From NCBI GenBank assembly GCA_951799405.1, contig OX637333.1, positions 10,353,960-10,417,959 of the forward strand: DNA of 64,000 bases, given 5' to 3'. A model generated the notes under the pieces. That model was not told the DNA's origin and searched no databases. It was given only the letters and a program-made list of their open reading frames with translations. Within the stretch, counting starts at the first letter, position 1. The number at the start of each line of letters is the position of its first letter. Positions 51,066 through 61,800 of this stretch are shown piece by piece. Position numbers and translations under genes: made by a program. The DNA comes from Agapetus fuscipes (taxonomy: Eukaryota; Arthropoda; Insecta; Trichoptera; Glossosomatidae).

Positions 51066-51831
51066 ACATCGACTGCTCCAACGAAGAAGGCAGTAACTCC
51101 GAAATTCAGGTTGTTGACTTATTTCCATTTCTGAAGGTAATAAATCATTATCTTCGTTCCGTGCCTCTATCTCTTTTAAGTAAATTCGTTAATAAATTAA
51201 TGTAAAAAATAGTTGTATGTCAAAAAAAAATTGTTCATCATGGAATAAATAACATTCAATTGGCTTTCCTGCAAAACTTTCTTTTTTGAGAGTGCAGTCT
51301 TCGTTGGAGCAGTCGCATGCCAATTTACGAAATAAAAATTAAAAACTCAAATACCAAATTAACATATGGTAACCACCCAGCAACACTTTATGATTGGATA
51401 CGCAAATATTAAAAATATATACAAAAGGTAGGAACAGTTCTGACTAGGTAAAATAGTTTGGTGATTCACAAATTTACTTTAAAAGAACCTTTACATGCAA
51501 TGTCCAAAATTAAAAGATGACGAAACTACAATATAATCGTACATTTAAAAAAACTAGGGGCGTTGCCCCTGGCTGCTACGCAGCCCAACCCCTTAACATT
51601 TGTGAAATGTGTATATTCCTCGCGTTAAACTTCGTAGTATTATAAAACATGTAAAATAAAAACACTCAGTTTTTGTAAAAGAACATTAACTAAGATTTGT
51701 TAGGCTTTGATAAAATAAATTTATGAAAATCCGCCATTACAAAAAAATACTGGGAATATCCCGCACTGTAAACGGTTATACCTTAATATAATAAATACAT
51801 CGATAGTGTATGCAAATATTAAAATTTTTGA
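51066..51831. other. Unassigned, with GC-rich hairpins
   Basis: 51554-51592 holds two adjacent short hairpins, GGGGCGTTGCCCC and GGCTGCTACGCAGCC, in AT-rich DNA. 51062-51080 and 51295-51315 carry ATCGACTGCTCCAACGAAGA and its reverse complement, an inverted pair about 230 bases apart. No gene seen. Confidence 0.45.
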
Positions 51832-51879
51832 CTCAAATGAACATAAGTGCAAAAAGAGTTGCACTTATGTTCATTTGAG
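51832..51879. repeat. Perfect 21-bp-arm palindrome at a Rep-A edge
   Basis: CTCAAATGAACATAAGTGCAA (51832-51852), six-base loop, then its exact reverse complement (51859-51879). The right arm is the beginning of a plus-strand Rep-A fragment; the left arm is the same Rep-A piece in reverse. Confidence 0.85.
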
Positions 51880-52285
51880 TTGGGTGTTTATGTTGTATGT
51901 CCACATGCAGCATGTGTAAGCGTGAACTTTTACGAGTCTGCTAGTGTACTTGTGTTATGTCACTGTGATTTTTGGTTTAAATGCTGTTCTGTCACTGTGC
52001 TGTTTTGTCACTGTGCTGTTTTGTTACCGTGTTGTTTTGTCACCGTGTTGTTGTGTCACTGTGCTGTTCTTTCACTGTGCTTTTTTGTCTCCGTGTTGTT
52101 TTGTCACTACGCTGTTTTGTCAACGTGCTGCTTTGTCACTGTGCTCTATTGTCACCTTCCTGTTTTTTCACTGTTTGTTTTGTCCCCGTGCTTTTTTGTC
52201 ACTGTGCTGTTTTGTTACTTTGTTGTTTGGTCATGTATCGTTTTGTCACTGTTTGCCTTGCAACTTAGATCACAGATTATAAAGA
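51860..52285 (+). repeat. Rep-A 3' half expanded by a minisatellite
   Basis: GCACTTATGTTCATTTGAG, CACATGCAGCATGTGTAAGC and GAGTCTGC are Rep-A; after the array the end resumes with TTGCAACTTAGATCACAG. The array replaces the GAATGCATTTAATATGAATC part. Confidence 0.75.
51959..52257 (+). repeat. 16-bp minisatellite, about 18 units
   Basis: Unit GTCACTGTGCTGTTTT with scattered changes and a few one-base indels. It keeps all three plus frames open, giving cysteine-rich pseudo-peptides of 95-156 residues. The unit looks related to the one at 25645-26215. Confidence 0.9.
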
Positions 52286-52300
52286 ATAGAAATCAAAATA

Positions 52301-52515
52301 ATTTCCTTATCTTATAGGTTGGTATGAGGCTGTCCACCCATACTGTAAAAATGGTTCACTTTTCTAACGTCACCCCTGTTTGAGGGAAGATGGGCAAGAG
52401 TTGCAGAGCTTATGTTTATTAGAGATTGTGTTTTTATGTTGAAAGGACACATGCAGCATGTGTAAGCGCGAACTTATAAGTGTGTGCTTGTATCTTTGCA
52501 ACTTAGATTATAGAA
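52301..52515 (+). repeat. Rep-A full-length copy
   Basis: TTCCTTATCTTATAGGTTGG to GCAACTTAGATTATAG, with a deletion before the tail. Confidence 0.8.
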
Positions 52516-52532
52516 CTAAACAAAATAATTTC

Positions 52533-53002
52533 CTTGACTAAAAGGTTAGTATGTGGCTGACCACCCATACTGTAAGTAATGGTTCACCATCTAAATCTAA
52601 TTCTAAATGTAAATCTAAGCTGCAAAGATATGTATCATTTGAGATTCATATTAAATGCATTCCCATAAGCAGACATGCATAATTTCGTGCTCACACATGC
52701 CGCATGTGGACCTACAATATAAAAAACCCAATCTAAAATTATTATAAGCCCTGCAACTCTTGCCGACCTTCCCTGAAGCAGGGGTGACATTGGCAAAGTG
52801 AAGCATTTTTTACAGTATGGGTGGTCAGTCGCATACCAACCTATCAGTCAAGGTATGCAAATTTTATCTCTGTTTGAGGAAAAGTCGTGTTGTAAATACA
52901 CATGCAGCATATGTAAGCGCGAACTTATACATGTCTGCTTGTAAGAATGCATGTAATATGAATCTCAAATGTTTTATATCTTTGCAACTTAGATTACAGA
53001 TT
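52533..53002 (+). repeat. Rep-A plus copy with a minus copy nested inside
   Basis: Plus head at 52533-52588 (CCTTGACTAAAAGGTTAGTA), minus copy 52590-52853, then plus copy again (ATGCAAATTTTATCTCTGTT ... TTGCAACTTAGATTACAG) to 53002. Same geometry as 27645-28048. Confidence 0.75.
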
Positions 53003-53611
53003 TAAATCCATTTTTATTTTGTGTATTTTTTTTTTAATTTGCATGAAATAAAAGAAAATATAAAAAAAACTTTCACGTTTTGCCGCTAGATGTCAATTTA
53101 TTTCCATACATTTTCAGTATGAAGAAACAGGTTAATTGAAAAAAGTTTTCATACATTTTTAAACACAAACGCGAAAGCTCGCAGCATTGCAGCATATATA
53201 CAAAAATTAATTTGCCATTGATCAGGAATGTTTTTCATCTTCTGTGATGGCATTAATTTTGAAAATTGAAATTGTAAGCGAACGACGACGGCGAAGGGCA
53301 TTATATATATAGATGACGAGTAACCAGTAGGCTGAGTGTTTTAAATTGCCGCATGACACACGTCTGCTTGTGTGGAGCACTCGCCCCTGGTTTATGGCTC
53401 GCATGGTCCCCAGAAGCGTGTAGATGTGAGATTAGGGGTCCCGTACGTGGGACCCCCATGGCTCCCTGTGGGGCGCAAGGCTGATACTGAACAACTGGGA
53501 CCATAGAGTCATAATGACCGGGACTTATCACTATAAAAGCGTATGGAAACTAAAATGCAACCTTCAGTGAGAGTTTTAATTTTCATATATTTTTTGATAA
53601 AACTCTCCTCA
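53003..53611. other. Unassigned
   Basis: 53434-53455 is a short palindrome (GGGGTCCCGTACGTGGGACC). A minus-strand frame at 53301-53531 shows no domain. Confidence 0.4.
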
Positions 53612-53930
53612 GGTCGATAGCTCAGTTGATGGAGTGCTTGCATTCCATGCCGAGAGCTCGGGTTCGAATCCCACCGAGGGTGTTGTTTTCCGTTTCTGTG
53701 TTTATTTCAAACCAAAAATAAAATATCAGCAAGGTTTACTCGCCATTCACAATAAATGAGTACCACCCCCTCGGGAGCTAGGAAACCCCCACTTCAACTG
53801 AAGTGGTTGGCGTAAGGTCGGCCCCCTTACCTGTAACAATAAATATAGGTTCCATTTGCCACATGCGACTACTTTGGGGAAAACGAGGCAATAAGTAACA
53901 CTAAATGTGTAGCTTAGTAGCTCTATACTT
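53612..53930 (+). repeat. SINE-B full-length copy
   Basis: AGGTCGATAGCTCAGTTGATG, B-box GGTTCGAATCCC, complete body, end ATGTGTAGCTTAGTAGC. Confidence 0.85.
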
Positions 53931-53934
53931 TATT

Positions 53935-54015
53935 ACTCATTATTGTGCCTGTAGCGATCATCATAGCAGTTTGCACCTTTGATACTTCTGCGCAAAATAG
54001 CGATCTTGTGCTTCT
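53935..54015 (-). pseudogene. RT-2 terminal scrap, minus strand
   Basis: Reads RSLFCAEVSKVQTAMMIAT. A Rep-A head (TCGACTAAAAGGTTGGTGTG) follows at 54145-54185. Confidence 0.6.
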
Positions 54016-54218
54016 GTTGTGGGAAATAAACTCTACGGTTGAGTATGCACGTTATGTTAGATACTTGGAGTGTCGCGCCTGTGGGAGGTTTGAGCAACAA
54101 GTCGGTAGCCCTAATAATTACCTACATGGAAGTTTTCATGTTCCTCGACTAAAAGGTTGGTGTGAGGCTGACCACCCACTTTTATGTTCACTTTTAAGTG
54201 TTGACATGACATGATCCC

Positions 54219-54464
54219 GACTATAATCTTGTCTAAGATTGCAAAGATATGTTAGCATTTCAGATTAAGATTAAATAAATGCCCGCAAGCAGACACGTGT
54301 ATGTTCGCGCTTACAAATGCTGCATGTGCACATACAAATTAATATCCAAATCTCAAATGAAGATAATCCCTGCAACTTCTGCCAGCCCTCCCTGAAACAG
54401 GGGTGACATTGTTTTTTTTACAGTATAGGTGGTCAGCATCATACCAAACTTTAAGTCACGGAAA
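54219..54464 (-). repeat. Rep-A full-length, minus strand
   Basis: TCCGTGACTTAAAGTTTGGT to GCAATCTTAGACAAGATTAT. Confidence 0.8.
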
Positions 54465-54494
54465 AGCCTGGTTGCTGATATAACGAAAAATCTG

Positions 54495-54750
54495 CACATT
54501 TGTGTAACTTTTTTACCGCGTTGTGCCCGACGAGGTTGCGTGTGGCGTATGTGCTGTGGAACCTATTTATTATCACAGGTAAAGAGGTTGGCCTTTTCTT
54601 GAAATAGAGGTTAATTTGTTGTTAAAGGAGGCAAGTTCTAATGAAGGCTGAATAAACTTTGATGCATTTATTTATTTTGGGTTTCATATAAATACCGACA
54701 CGAGAAATCGATTTATGACACCCTAGGTTTTGTTCGTTTTTTATACTTAA
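54495..54750 (-). repeat. SINE-B body, minus strand
   Basis: Reverse complement: CCTAGGGTGTCATAAATCG, CGTGTCGGTATTTATATG, TTATTCAGCCTTCATTAG and GTTACACAAATGTG. Confidence 0.7.
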
Positions 54751-54769
54751 ATGTTAGTTATTATTCGTA

Positions 54770-56090
54770 TTCCTTGACTTATAGGTTGGTATGAGGCTGA
54801 CCACCCATACTATAAAAAATGGTTCACTTTGCCAATATGCCTACAATATGCAGACGACACAAAAAATTTCTCCAGGATTGCTAATCCTGACGATAGTAAA
54901 AAGTTGCAGGAAGACCTAAATAGGTTCTCTATCCAAATGTCACGGTATTATATTCACTCGTAAGAGAAATCCTATTTTTAATAATTATAAACTAAAGGGT
55001 GAGTCCTTGAATTTTGTGACTGAGGTTAAAGATCTTGGAGTAATCATGGATGGCGGCATGTATTTCGACTGTCATATATCCTCACTGGCTGATAGAGCGT
55101 ACAAGATGCTTGGTTTCATTCTAAGGTCATGTAAGACATTCTAGTCTCTGCCGGCAATTAGGACGCCATATCTAGCCTATGTTCGTAGCCTGTTGGACTT
55201 TGCTTCCCCAATATGGAGTCCCATGTATGATGTATACATTCGACGATTGGAGTGTGTTCAGAATAAATTTCTGAGACACCTTAATTTCAGAACACATAGT
55301 TCTTTTGCTAATCCTCAGGAAGCCGCTCGCTTTCATGGAGTCCCTTCGCTCAGGTCTCGTCGCGTCTCCCAGGACATGAGCCTCCTGCATGGTATTCTAC
55401 ATGGGGCAATCGACTCGATGGAGCTTGTCGAAAAAGTCACTTTCCGAGTCCCTCATGTTAGACGTACAAGACTGAATGCACTTTTCCACGTTAAAACTCA
55501 CCGGACTAACTATGGACACAACTCCATCTTCGGAAGGATTCTCGGCTTTTATAATGATAATTTTAACCACATCGATATATTTCACCTATCACGAATGAGG
55601 CATTGACTGTAGAAACTTAGAAGATTGACTTTTTTTTAATTTTATTTTTTTAAATGATTGGTGTTTTGTTTTCCTTTTTCTTTTCTTATCTTTTATTATT
55701 TTTTTTTTTGTTTTCCTATTTTTAATATTATTTAAGCTCCATATTTTTAATCTCTATGTAATCTTTTAAACATTTATTATTAGTTTTAACATCTAATTGA
55801 CACAGTACGCTATATATATTTTTTTTCATTTTTCTTAAAATTATGTATATTTTTATGTATTTGTGTTGTTTGTTAAATAAAAAAAAAAAAAAAAAAAAAA
55901 ATATCACCCCTGTTTCAGGGAAGGTCGGCAAGAGTTGCAGGGCTTATGTTCATTTGAGATTGGGTTTTTTATACTGAAGGTCCACATGCGGCATGTGTGA
56001 GCGCGAAATTATGCGTGTTTGCTTGTAGGAATGCATTTAATATGAATCTCAAATGATACATATCTTTGCAGCTTAGATTTAGATTTAGAC
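54770..56090 (+). repeat. Rep-A split by a Jockey-like LINE
   Basis: Rep-A head 54770-54838 (CCTTGACTTATAGGTTGG to CACTTTGCCAATAT); the rest resumes at 55900 (TATCACCCCTGTTTCAGGG) and runs to GCAGCTTAGATTTAGATTTAG near 56090. Confidence 0.85.
54839..55899 (+). pseudogene. Jockey/CR1-like non-LTR retrotransposon, 5'-truncated
   Basis: The truncation falls just before the RT catalytic motif: LQYADDTKNFSRIANPDD with YADD at 54847-54858. After a frameshift near 54940 it reads FTRKRNPIFNNYKL, VTEVKDLGVIMDGGMYFDCH and ADRAYKMLGFILRSCKTF, then an in-frame TAG at 55142-55144. The final open frame 55193-55606 (137 codons) begins DFASPIWSPMYDVYIRRLEC and includes QNKFLRHLNFRT, LRSRRVSQDMSLLHGILHG and ends HIDIFHLSRMRH. 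About 270 bases of 3' UTR and a poly(A) run follow. AATAT is found at both edges as a probable target duplication. Two disabling changes make it inactive. Confidence 0.9.
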
Positions 56091-56094
56091 CCTA

Positions 56095-56165
56095 GGTTGT
56101 TGATCGAACCCTAGCCCTCTGGCATGGAAGCGCTTTACCAACTGCGCCATTGACCGGACACATTA
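56095..56165 (-). repeat. SINE-B head, minus strand
   Basis: Reverse complement: CCGGTCAATGGCGCAGTTGG, TAAAGCGCTTCCATGCC, GGGTTCGATC. Confidence 0.7.
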
Positions 56166-56672
56166 TAATCACTTGAATTTATTTGGGAAGTTACAAAAAG
56201 TGAAATGTTTTTAAATTTACGGTGCATCTCATTTTTATCTGACTATCTTATGGACAACCCACACAGAAGGGTCAAAGTAAACATTAAAATTACAATAAAA
56301 ATTCTAGAATATACCTTCCTCGTATATTTCTGGTTGTAAGCTAAACGGGTGGTATTCTAATTCATCCCTCAGCGGTAGGCTCCACTCAAACTACCCCTAA
56401 ATATTAAAAAATCTATAAAAAAATAATTCGATTTTTTAGATGCACAGGAAAAAGTTACTAAGTGCATTTTTTTCGAAATATGAATCAATGACTTTTCTCT
56501 TTATTTTCTAGAAAACTTCAAATCATTATCAGGCATCATCAAAAATCTGTTAGAAGAAAAAATAAGTATAGAATCAATATTTAATTCAAAAGAATAAAAC
56601 TTATCTCAAGAATTTTTCATATTTTCTCAAAAAATTTCACATTATCAAAAATCGGCTTCTTGTGAGACTGAT
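56166..56672. other. Unassigned
   Basis: AT-rich; no gene or element recognised. Confidence 0.4.
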
Positions 56673-56922
56673 CGCTCCCCCAGTTCTTGTTTACGGTATG
56701 TACGCCAATTTTGTCAAATATGACTTTTTCATGCAGTTGTCTTATGAATCAAATTCTACACAATCTGAGCTAAGAAAAACCGTAAAACTCGATAATGTGA
56801 GAGTTCTTTTAAATATTTTTTAAATAAATTTCTTGTTTTCATAAGACACATTGGTCCAGTACACATGCAAACATTGCTCACGTAAAATTTTCTCAATGGC
56901 GTAAACAAGAACTAAGGCAGCG
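56673..56922. mobile_element. MITE with 4-bp TSD, copy 3
   Basis: Full left end CGCTCCCCCAGTTCTTG and right end CAAGAACTAAGGCAGCG, flanked by TGAT at 56669-56672 and 56923-56926. The right TIR lacks seven bases (TATACGG). Confidence 0.85.
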
Positions 56923-56989
56923 TGATGTCCGTATTTTCCCAGATGTTGTACCAAGGCTTTAATTTAAAAAAAATACATTTCCAAAATAA

Positions 56990-57205
56990 TTATAGCCTAT
57001 AAAAAAACGATTAAAAAATGTGAAAAAAAATAGTTTTTTTTAATATACTTTCGTGGTGATAGCCTTTGAGTTATATATATTTTTAACCTTTATAATTTAG
57101 CTAAATATTAAAAAAAAAAAACACCGGATTTTATTCATTTCTGCCACTTTTTTACTAAGACCATAAAATGATAGAAACAAAAACGACAGGTTTAGGGTAA
57201 AGCTA
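56990..57205. mobile_element. Foldback element, one arm
   Basis: Right-arm-like sequence ending ..CTAAGACCATAAAATGATAG and AACGACAGGTTTAG. No matching left arm found nearby. A Rep-A tail scrap (CTTGCAGCTTAGATTATTAT) follows at 57208-57232. Confidence 0.55.
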
Positions 57206-57234
57206 TATCCTTGCAGCTTAGATTATTATAGATG

Positions 57235-57544
57235 CTATATTTATTTAACCTTCAATCAGATTTTTTTAAAATTAAAATTGTGTACGTTAATTTTGTTAGT
57301 TGGTCATATTTTCCTGTACGATGTCGACATGTAGATTTTATTGGTAAAACTAAGGGTGGCCAATGGTCAGTGAAATGACTGCTACCCCTTTATGTTAATT
57401 TAAATTAAAACTAAAGCCCTTATCGTTGTAATAAATTAGGAAATGACTTCCCGTAGATAATATACCGAGTCCATGTTATAGGTTGGCGCTTTCAACAATA
57501 TTGTATGACATTAGAAAGCTATTACGTTGTTACAAAATTTATTG
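57235..57544. other. Unassigned
   Basis: No gene or element recognised. Confidence 0.4.
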
Positions 57545-57720
57545 CATTGAATTTAATTACTATAACTGCAACTCTGGTCACCGTTCCGTTAGAAGTAGCC
57601 AGAACCTTGGCAGAGTTTCCTCCGTTTCTATCATTGCTCTCGCAATGTATGTATTCATATCCAACACCTTTTTCATAAATTTCCTTCTCATATATTTACT
57701 CTATATCGATACCATTCTTT
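57545..57720 (-). pseudogene. RT-1 terminal scrap, minus strand
   Basis: Reverse complement has RRKFMKKVLDMN-like, then RRKLCQGSGYF and GACCAGAGTTGCAG. Confidence 0.6.
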
Positions 57721-57969
57721 TTCTCAGATAAATGCACTTTTTAACCTATTTTCTACGAGAATAATCCTAAAATTATGTGAATATCCTGTAGTTTAGAAAG
57801 TTTTCATGAGCACTTCCTTATAATAAGTTCACTTACATTATGACAATGTTACACCCAATAAAAGGTTTACTCCACGATTTCTCAAATCAGTGAATCAGCA
57901 CTTTTTTACCTTTAAGGTGGCGATATTAGATACATCCCTTTCCATCATTCGGACACCTAAGTCCATCCG

Positions 57970-58262
57970 GTAGAAATGGACTATCTAAGAAGTGTGTTTG
58001 AAAACAAACTGAAAGATGGTGTTAGGAATGACTTCGTAAGAGAAGAATGTGGTGTAAGTGTGAAAATGAAGATAAAATAAAGTTTTTAAGATGGTTTGAA
58101 CATATGGAGAGAATGAGTGATGAAAGGCTAACGAAGAAAGTATGTGCGTTTGGGATATAGGCTTCTATTTTGTAAGTAGACACGAAGCATGTGTGAGCGT
58201 CAACTGACGTATGCCTGCTTGTGAGCATGCCTTAAATATGAATTGTAAATGTTAATATATTT
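57970..58262 (+). pseudogene. RT-1 fragment continued by 5'-truncated Rep-A
   Basis: 57970-58145 reads EMDYLRSVFENKLKDGVRND, FVREECGVSVKMKIK, a stop, LRWFEHMERMSDERLTKKVC. At 58150 a Rep-A 3' half (GGGATATAGGCTTCTATTTT) takes over to 58262. Confidence 0.7.
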
Positions 58263-58589
58263 TGGTGGTTAAATTATTTAAAAAAATATATATATTCCAA
58301 AGAATCTTAATCCATAAATATGGGAAAAGGATTTGTTTTTTTATTAATTAAATTAAGAAGCAATTTTTGTTAAATATTCAGTAATTTTTTAAATTATGAA
58401 TCATGTCAGCTGTCCTGATAATTTTACGTCCATTTTATTGACTTTAAAATCCACCAAATCATACAAAAACAAACATGTGTTCTTCTCTAATTGATTCCAG
58501 AATTTAAATCGCCCATTAATTGATTGAGAAAGAAAATATGCCACAAGGTAGTGATCATCAACTTTGAAATAATAATATAAATTTAAGAC
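58263..58589. other. Unassigned
   Basis: No gene or element recognised. Confidence 0.4.
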
Positions 58590-58865
58590 TGAATGTCAGG
58601 TTCCGAAATGATTCGGTTATGAATAGAACGATTGACAAAAAGTATATCCAGGTAAATGTGGAAGGGGAAGACAGAGGAAATAATGGTTTGATTAAATAAG
58701 CAAGATCGCAAATGACTGAAACCTCGAAATCGAGAAAAAGAGATTTGCATGAAAAGAGCGATGAATGTCGAGATGAAAGAAACAAAGTAAATACACATCT
58801 ACAGAGGCACTGTCCACCCATACCGGAATGGCGGCTACGAAAAGTATAGATAATTCTAGCTGTAA
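58590..58865 (+). pseudogene. RT-1 C-terminal tail, plus strand
   Basis: MNRTIDKKYIQVNVEGEDRG-like with frame breaks, then KRDLHEKSDECRDERNK and LQRHCPPIPEWR. It meets a minus-strand RT-1 tail end to end at about 58865. Confidence 0.6.
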
Positions 58866-59087
58866 CTATGTCGCTATTCCGCTAGGGGTAGACATAGCCT
58901 TTTCAGATTCGCCTTCACTTTTTCATATCCTTGCATCTCTTCAATTCATTCATATCCATCACCCTTTTCATACATTTTCTTCTTTAAAATTCGCTTTGAA
59001 TGTCCCATTCTTTCACAATTTCACCAAACTGATGAAGCCATTTTTTTCTTAGTCTTCCCTTTCCCCTTTCACATTTCCTCTGTAAGT
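58866..59087 (-). pseudogene. RT-1 C-terminal tail, minus strand
   Basis: GKGKTKKKWLHQFGEIVKEW then RRKCMKRVMDMNELK and a KDMKK segment on the minus strand. With the previous fragment this forms an inverted pair of RT-1 ends. Confidence 0.65.
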
Positions 59088-59275
59088 GCAAGGATGATTT
59101 CTTTTTTATGCGCTGTTTTTGAGTGAATTACACCTCCAGAGCCTTTTGCAAGCTTGGTCGTCGAGTGAGATAGCGCCAATTCTAAAACAAGACTAGTTAT
59201 TGAAGATCAGTTTTTGTGAGGCTGATGGAGTTTTGATGAGCGGTCTGTAGAAAATTCAGATGATTTTTTTGATCA
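59088..59275 (-). repeat. SINE-C 3' half, minus strand
   Basis: Reverse complement: CTCACTCGACGACCAAGCTTG, TGGAGGTGTAATTCACTC, AAAACAGCGCATAAAAAAG. Diverged. Confidence 0.6.
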
Positions 59276-60354
59276 AGCGAAGAACACAGTACTAAAAAAT
59301 TATAAATGAAAAGAAAAAACGTTTAACACTAGACTACGGAGTACAGATCAGTCTAATATACGTATAACGTATGTATATATTTAATTTTTAGTAGTACTAC
59401 TGAATAGGAAATCGATATTAATTGTACCTACCGAGTCCCAAAGGTTGAAAATCACTGTTTTGAGATGACAACGTTTTTTTTATTAACTCATAAATTATTT
59501 TCTATAATTTTACAAACAGGTTTTCGAGTCATTCACTCGCGGATATATGCTTAAATTATTTTAAAAAATGATAATAAATAATGTAAAATTTAAAACAATT
59601 GTAATTTCAAATTTTATTGTTAAATAAACTTACATGACCATTATGAGAAAAATAATTGGGCAATTACAAAACATTTTTCACAGCCTGTGTGGTCTTTGTC
59701 ATACCAACATGTTAGTCAAAGAAATAACAAATTATTCAACAGATTTAATTAATTAATAGAGCTTAAAATTAAAATAAAAATCGTGACAGCAGATGAATAT
59801 AAAATTGCCTCAAAGCGCCATTGGTAGTGGAAACATCGCGAAATAGAGGAGATTTTTTGCATATAACATCAGTGGATTATTGGTGAGTCCTTTTACATTT
59901 AAACATAACCTTATTATTAATAATGCCTGATAGACTTTGATGAATTGCTTTGTGACTGTGATGGGTTGCTTTGTAACTGTGATGCGTTCCTTTGAGCGCC
60001 TTGCACTCACACTCGTAGAAATTGTTTAATTTATCGACATTGCCCATACATTTTGTATTCTCGCTTGTATTGAATACTGCGTGTAGTTGAAATGTACAAT
60101 TTGGTGCAACCTAACCATTTTGACAATAAACAACGGACTTACTGTCATCACAGTTTTATTGATGTCACTTGGCCAGGGTAAAGACAGGACAGAGAGTCGT
60201 AACTTCTATGTAATATTATGTAGGAAATTTGAAGACACAAAAGTGCACCTCCCTTTAATCACCATTACCGCCAAATGCATGCGTTTCACAGTGCTGTGAA
60301 ATAAAAATATATTCCCGATTATCGGAAATCTGTTTATAATTTACTGCGACTTTT
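59276..60354. other. Long stretch without a recognisable gene
   Basis: 59650-59720 holds a minus-strand Rep-A head scrap (GTGGTCTTTGTCATACCAAC). 59925-60000 has three ~24-bp tandem units (TTGCTTTGTGACTGTGATGGG). Otherwise nothing recognised. Confidence 0.4.
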
Positions 60355-60640
60355 TCTTGACTAATAGGCTGGTAAGAGGCTGACCCAAAAAGCTGTAAAA
60401 ACTTGGTTCACTTTTGCGATTGCCACTCCGGTTTCGGTAGGAGTTAAGGGCGGTAGGAGTTGCAAGGTTTATGTTCATGCGAGGTTTGGTTCATTTTTAA
60501 GTACCTACACACACATAATGTGTAAGCGCGAACTTACATTATACAATACACGAACTTAAATAGTCTACTCGTGGAAATGTATGAAATATGAGCCTTTTAA
60601 GTCAATATGTCATTGCAACTTAGATTGCAAATAGATATAG
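60355..60640 (+). repeat. Rep-A, diverged full-length copy
   Basis: CTTGACTAATAGGCTGGTAA to GCAACTTAGATTGCAAATAG. Resembles the old copy at 2833-3100 (GGTTTGGTTCATTTTTAAG). Confidence 0.75.
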
Positions 60641-61129
60641 TGAATGATGTCACATAGCCAGGGGATATTTTGAATGTTAGGAGTCCATTTGTGAATAAAA
60701 AGCTTCAGCATTTATTTTATACATTTTGTAATTGAAAGCTCTTAAGTAAGGTACCTGATTAGTAATTTTAATTCCAGAAAAGGTTAATATACTTACCTTT
60801 TTCTTCGTTAATTTGTCGATATAAGGGACGCGCGTTTTATTTCATATTGATTATGCGGAGTAATCCTATTATATTATAATGAGCTTAGACCTTAAGGACG
60901 TCCGGCTGTGCTGTCTTCTTAAGCCACAAAAACAAAATTCATTTATTTTCAACACATTGTATGAAACGCGCTTAAAAGCTGATTTCATTGATGTTCAAGA
61001 TAAATTGGTGGGTACGTGCGGAAATGCGACTGTAGGGCAGATTTTTATTATGGAAGCAAAATGAATACGAAACGGAATTTCCAAATTTGTTTTTTTCTCA
61101 CCTTGCTAACGTCACAGAATAACTTGAGT
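60641..61129. other. Unassigned
   Basis: A 61-codon frame at 60879-61064 shows no domain. Confidence 0.4.
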
Positions 61130-61457
61130 CATGTAACGCCACTAGGGGTGGCCAAAACCTCCTCAGAGAATCTGAGCCCCTTATTCCTATCCTGACCTGA
61201 AGTAGTATCTACTCTCAGTTCATTCACATCAATTACTTTTTAAATATTTACATCATTTAGATCACTCTGTTTATCACATTCCTACGCAATTTCATCAATT
61301 TGATCAAGCCATTCCTTTCTCGTTTACCTTCCCCTTTTGCCTCCTATATTTTCTCTGTAGATACTCTTTGTCATGCTTTCATCATCCATTATTTCCAAAT
61401 GCCCAAACCATCTCATTATTTGTTCCCTTTATCCTCACTTCCTCTTCTAGATCTTAT
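61130..61457 (-). pseudogene. RT-1 C-terminal region, minus strand
   Basis: Minus strand: MRWFGHLEIMDDESMTKSIY, a GGKRGR-like segment, RKEWLDQIDEIA, then VIDVNE and the terminal VLATPSGVT. Stops between segments. Confidence 0.7.
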
Positions 61458-61708
61458 TTATCTAAGTTACTTAGATATATTGAAACTCAAGGCTCATATT
61501 TAATGAATGCCCACAAGGAAACAAGAGTAATTTCTCGAAAACACACGCTGCATGTGTAGGTACAAACGAAACAAAAACCCCAAGTTTGAAAAAAAATCCA
61601 AATTCGAACATCACTCTGGGCGCCTTTTCCTGAAACTGGGGTGACATTGACATAGTGAAACATTTTTTTACAGCATGGGGGGCTCAGACCAATATTTAAG
61701 TCAAGGAA
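61458..61708 (-). repeat. Rep-A, minus strand
   Basis: TTCCTTGACTTAAATATTGG to TCTAAGTAACTTAGATAAAT; strongly diverged. A further head scrap (CTTTGACTAATAGGTTGGTA) is at 61770-61800. Confidence 0.7.
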
Positions 61709-61800
61709 ACCTTCACGCTGTAAATAAAAACAAAAAGAGCTTCATCTTTAATGTAGGCATCTATAGTTAGCCTCATACCAACCTATTAGTCAAAGAAATT

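Noticed and set aside
51847..52317. Three overlapping open frames of 95-156 codons, cysteine-rich
   Set aside because: They arise from a 16-bp tandem array without stop codons in any frame.
53434..53455. Palindrome GGGGTCCC..GGGACCCC as a regulatory site
   Set aside because: Short, single, and without context.
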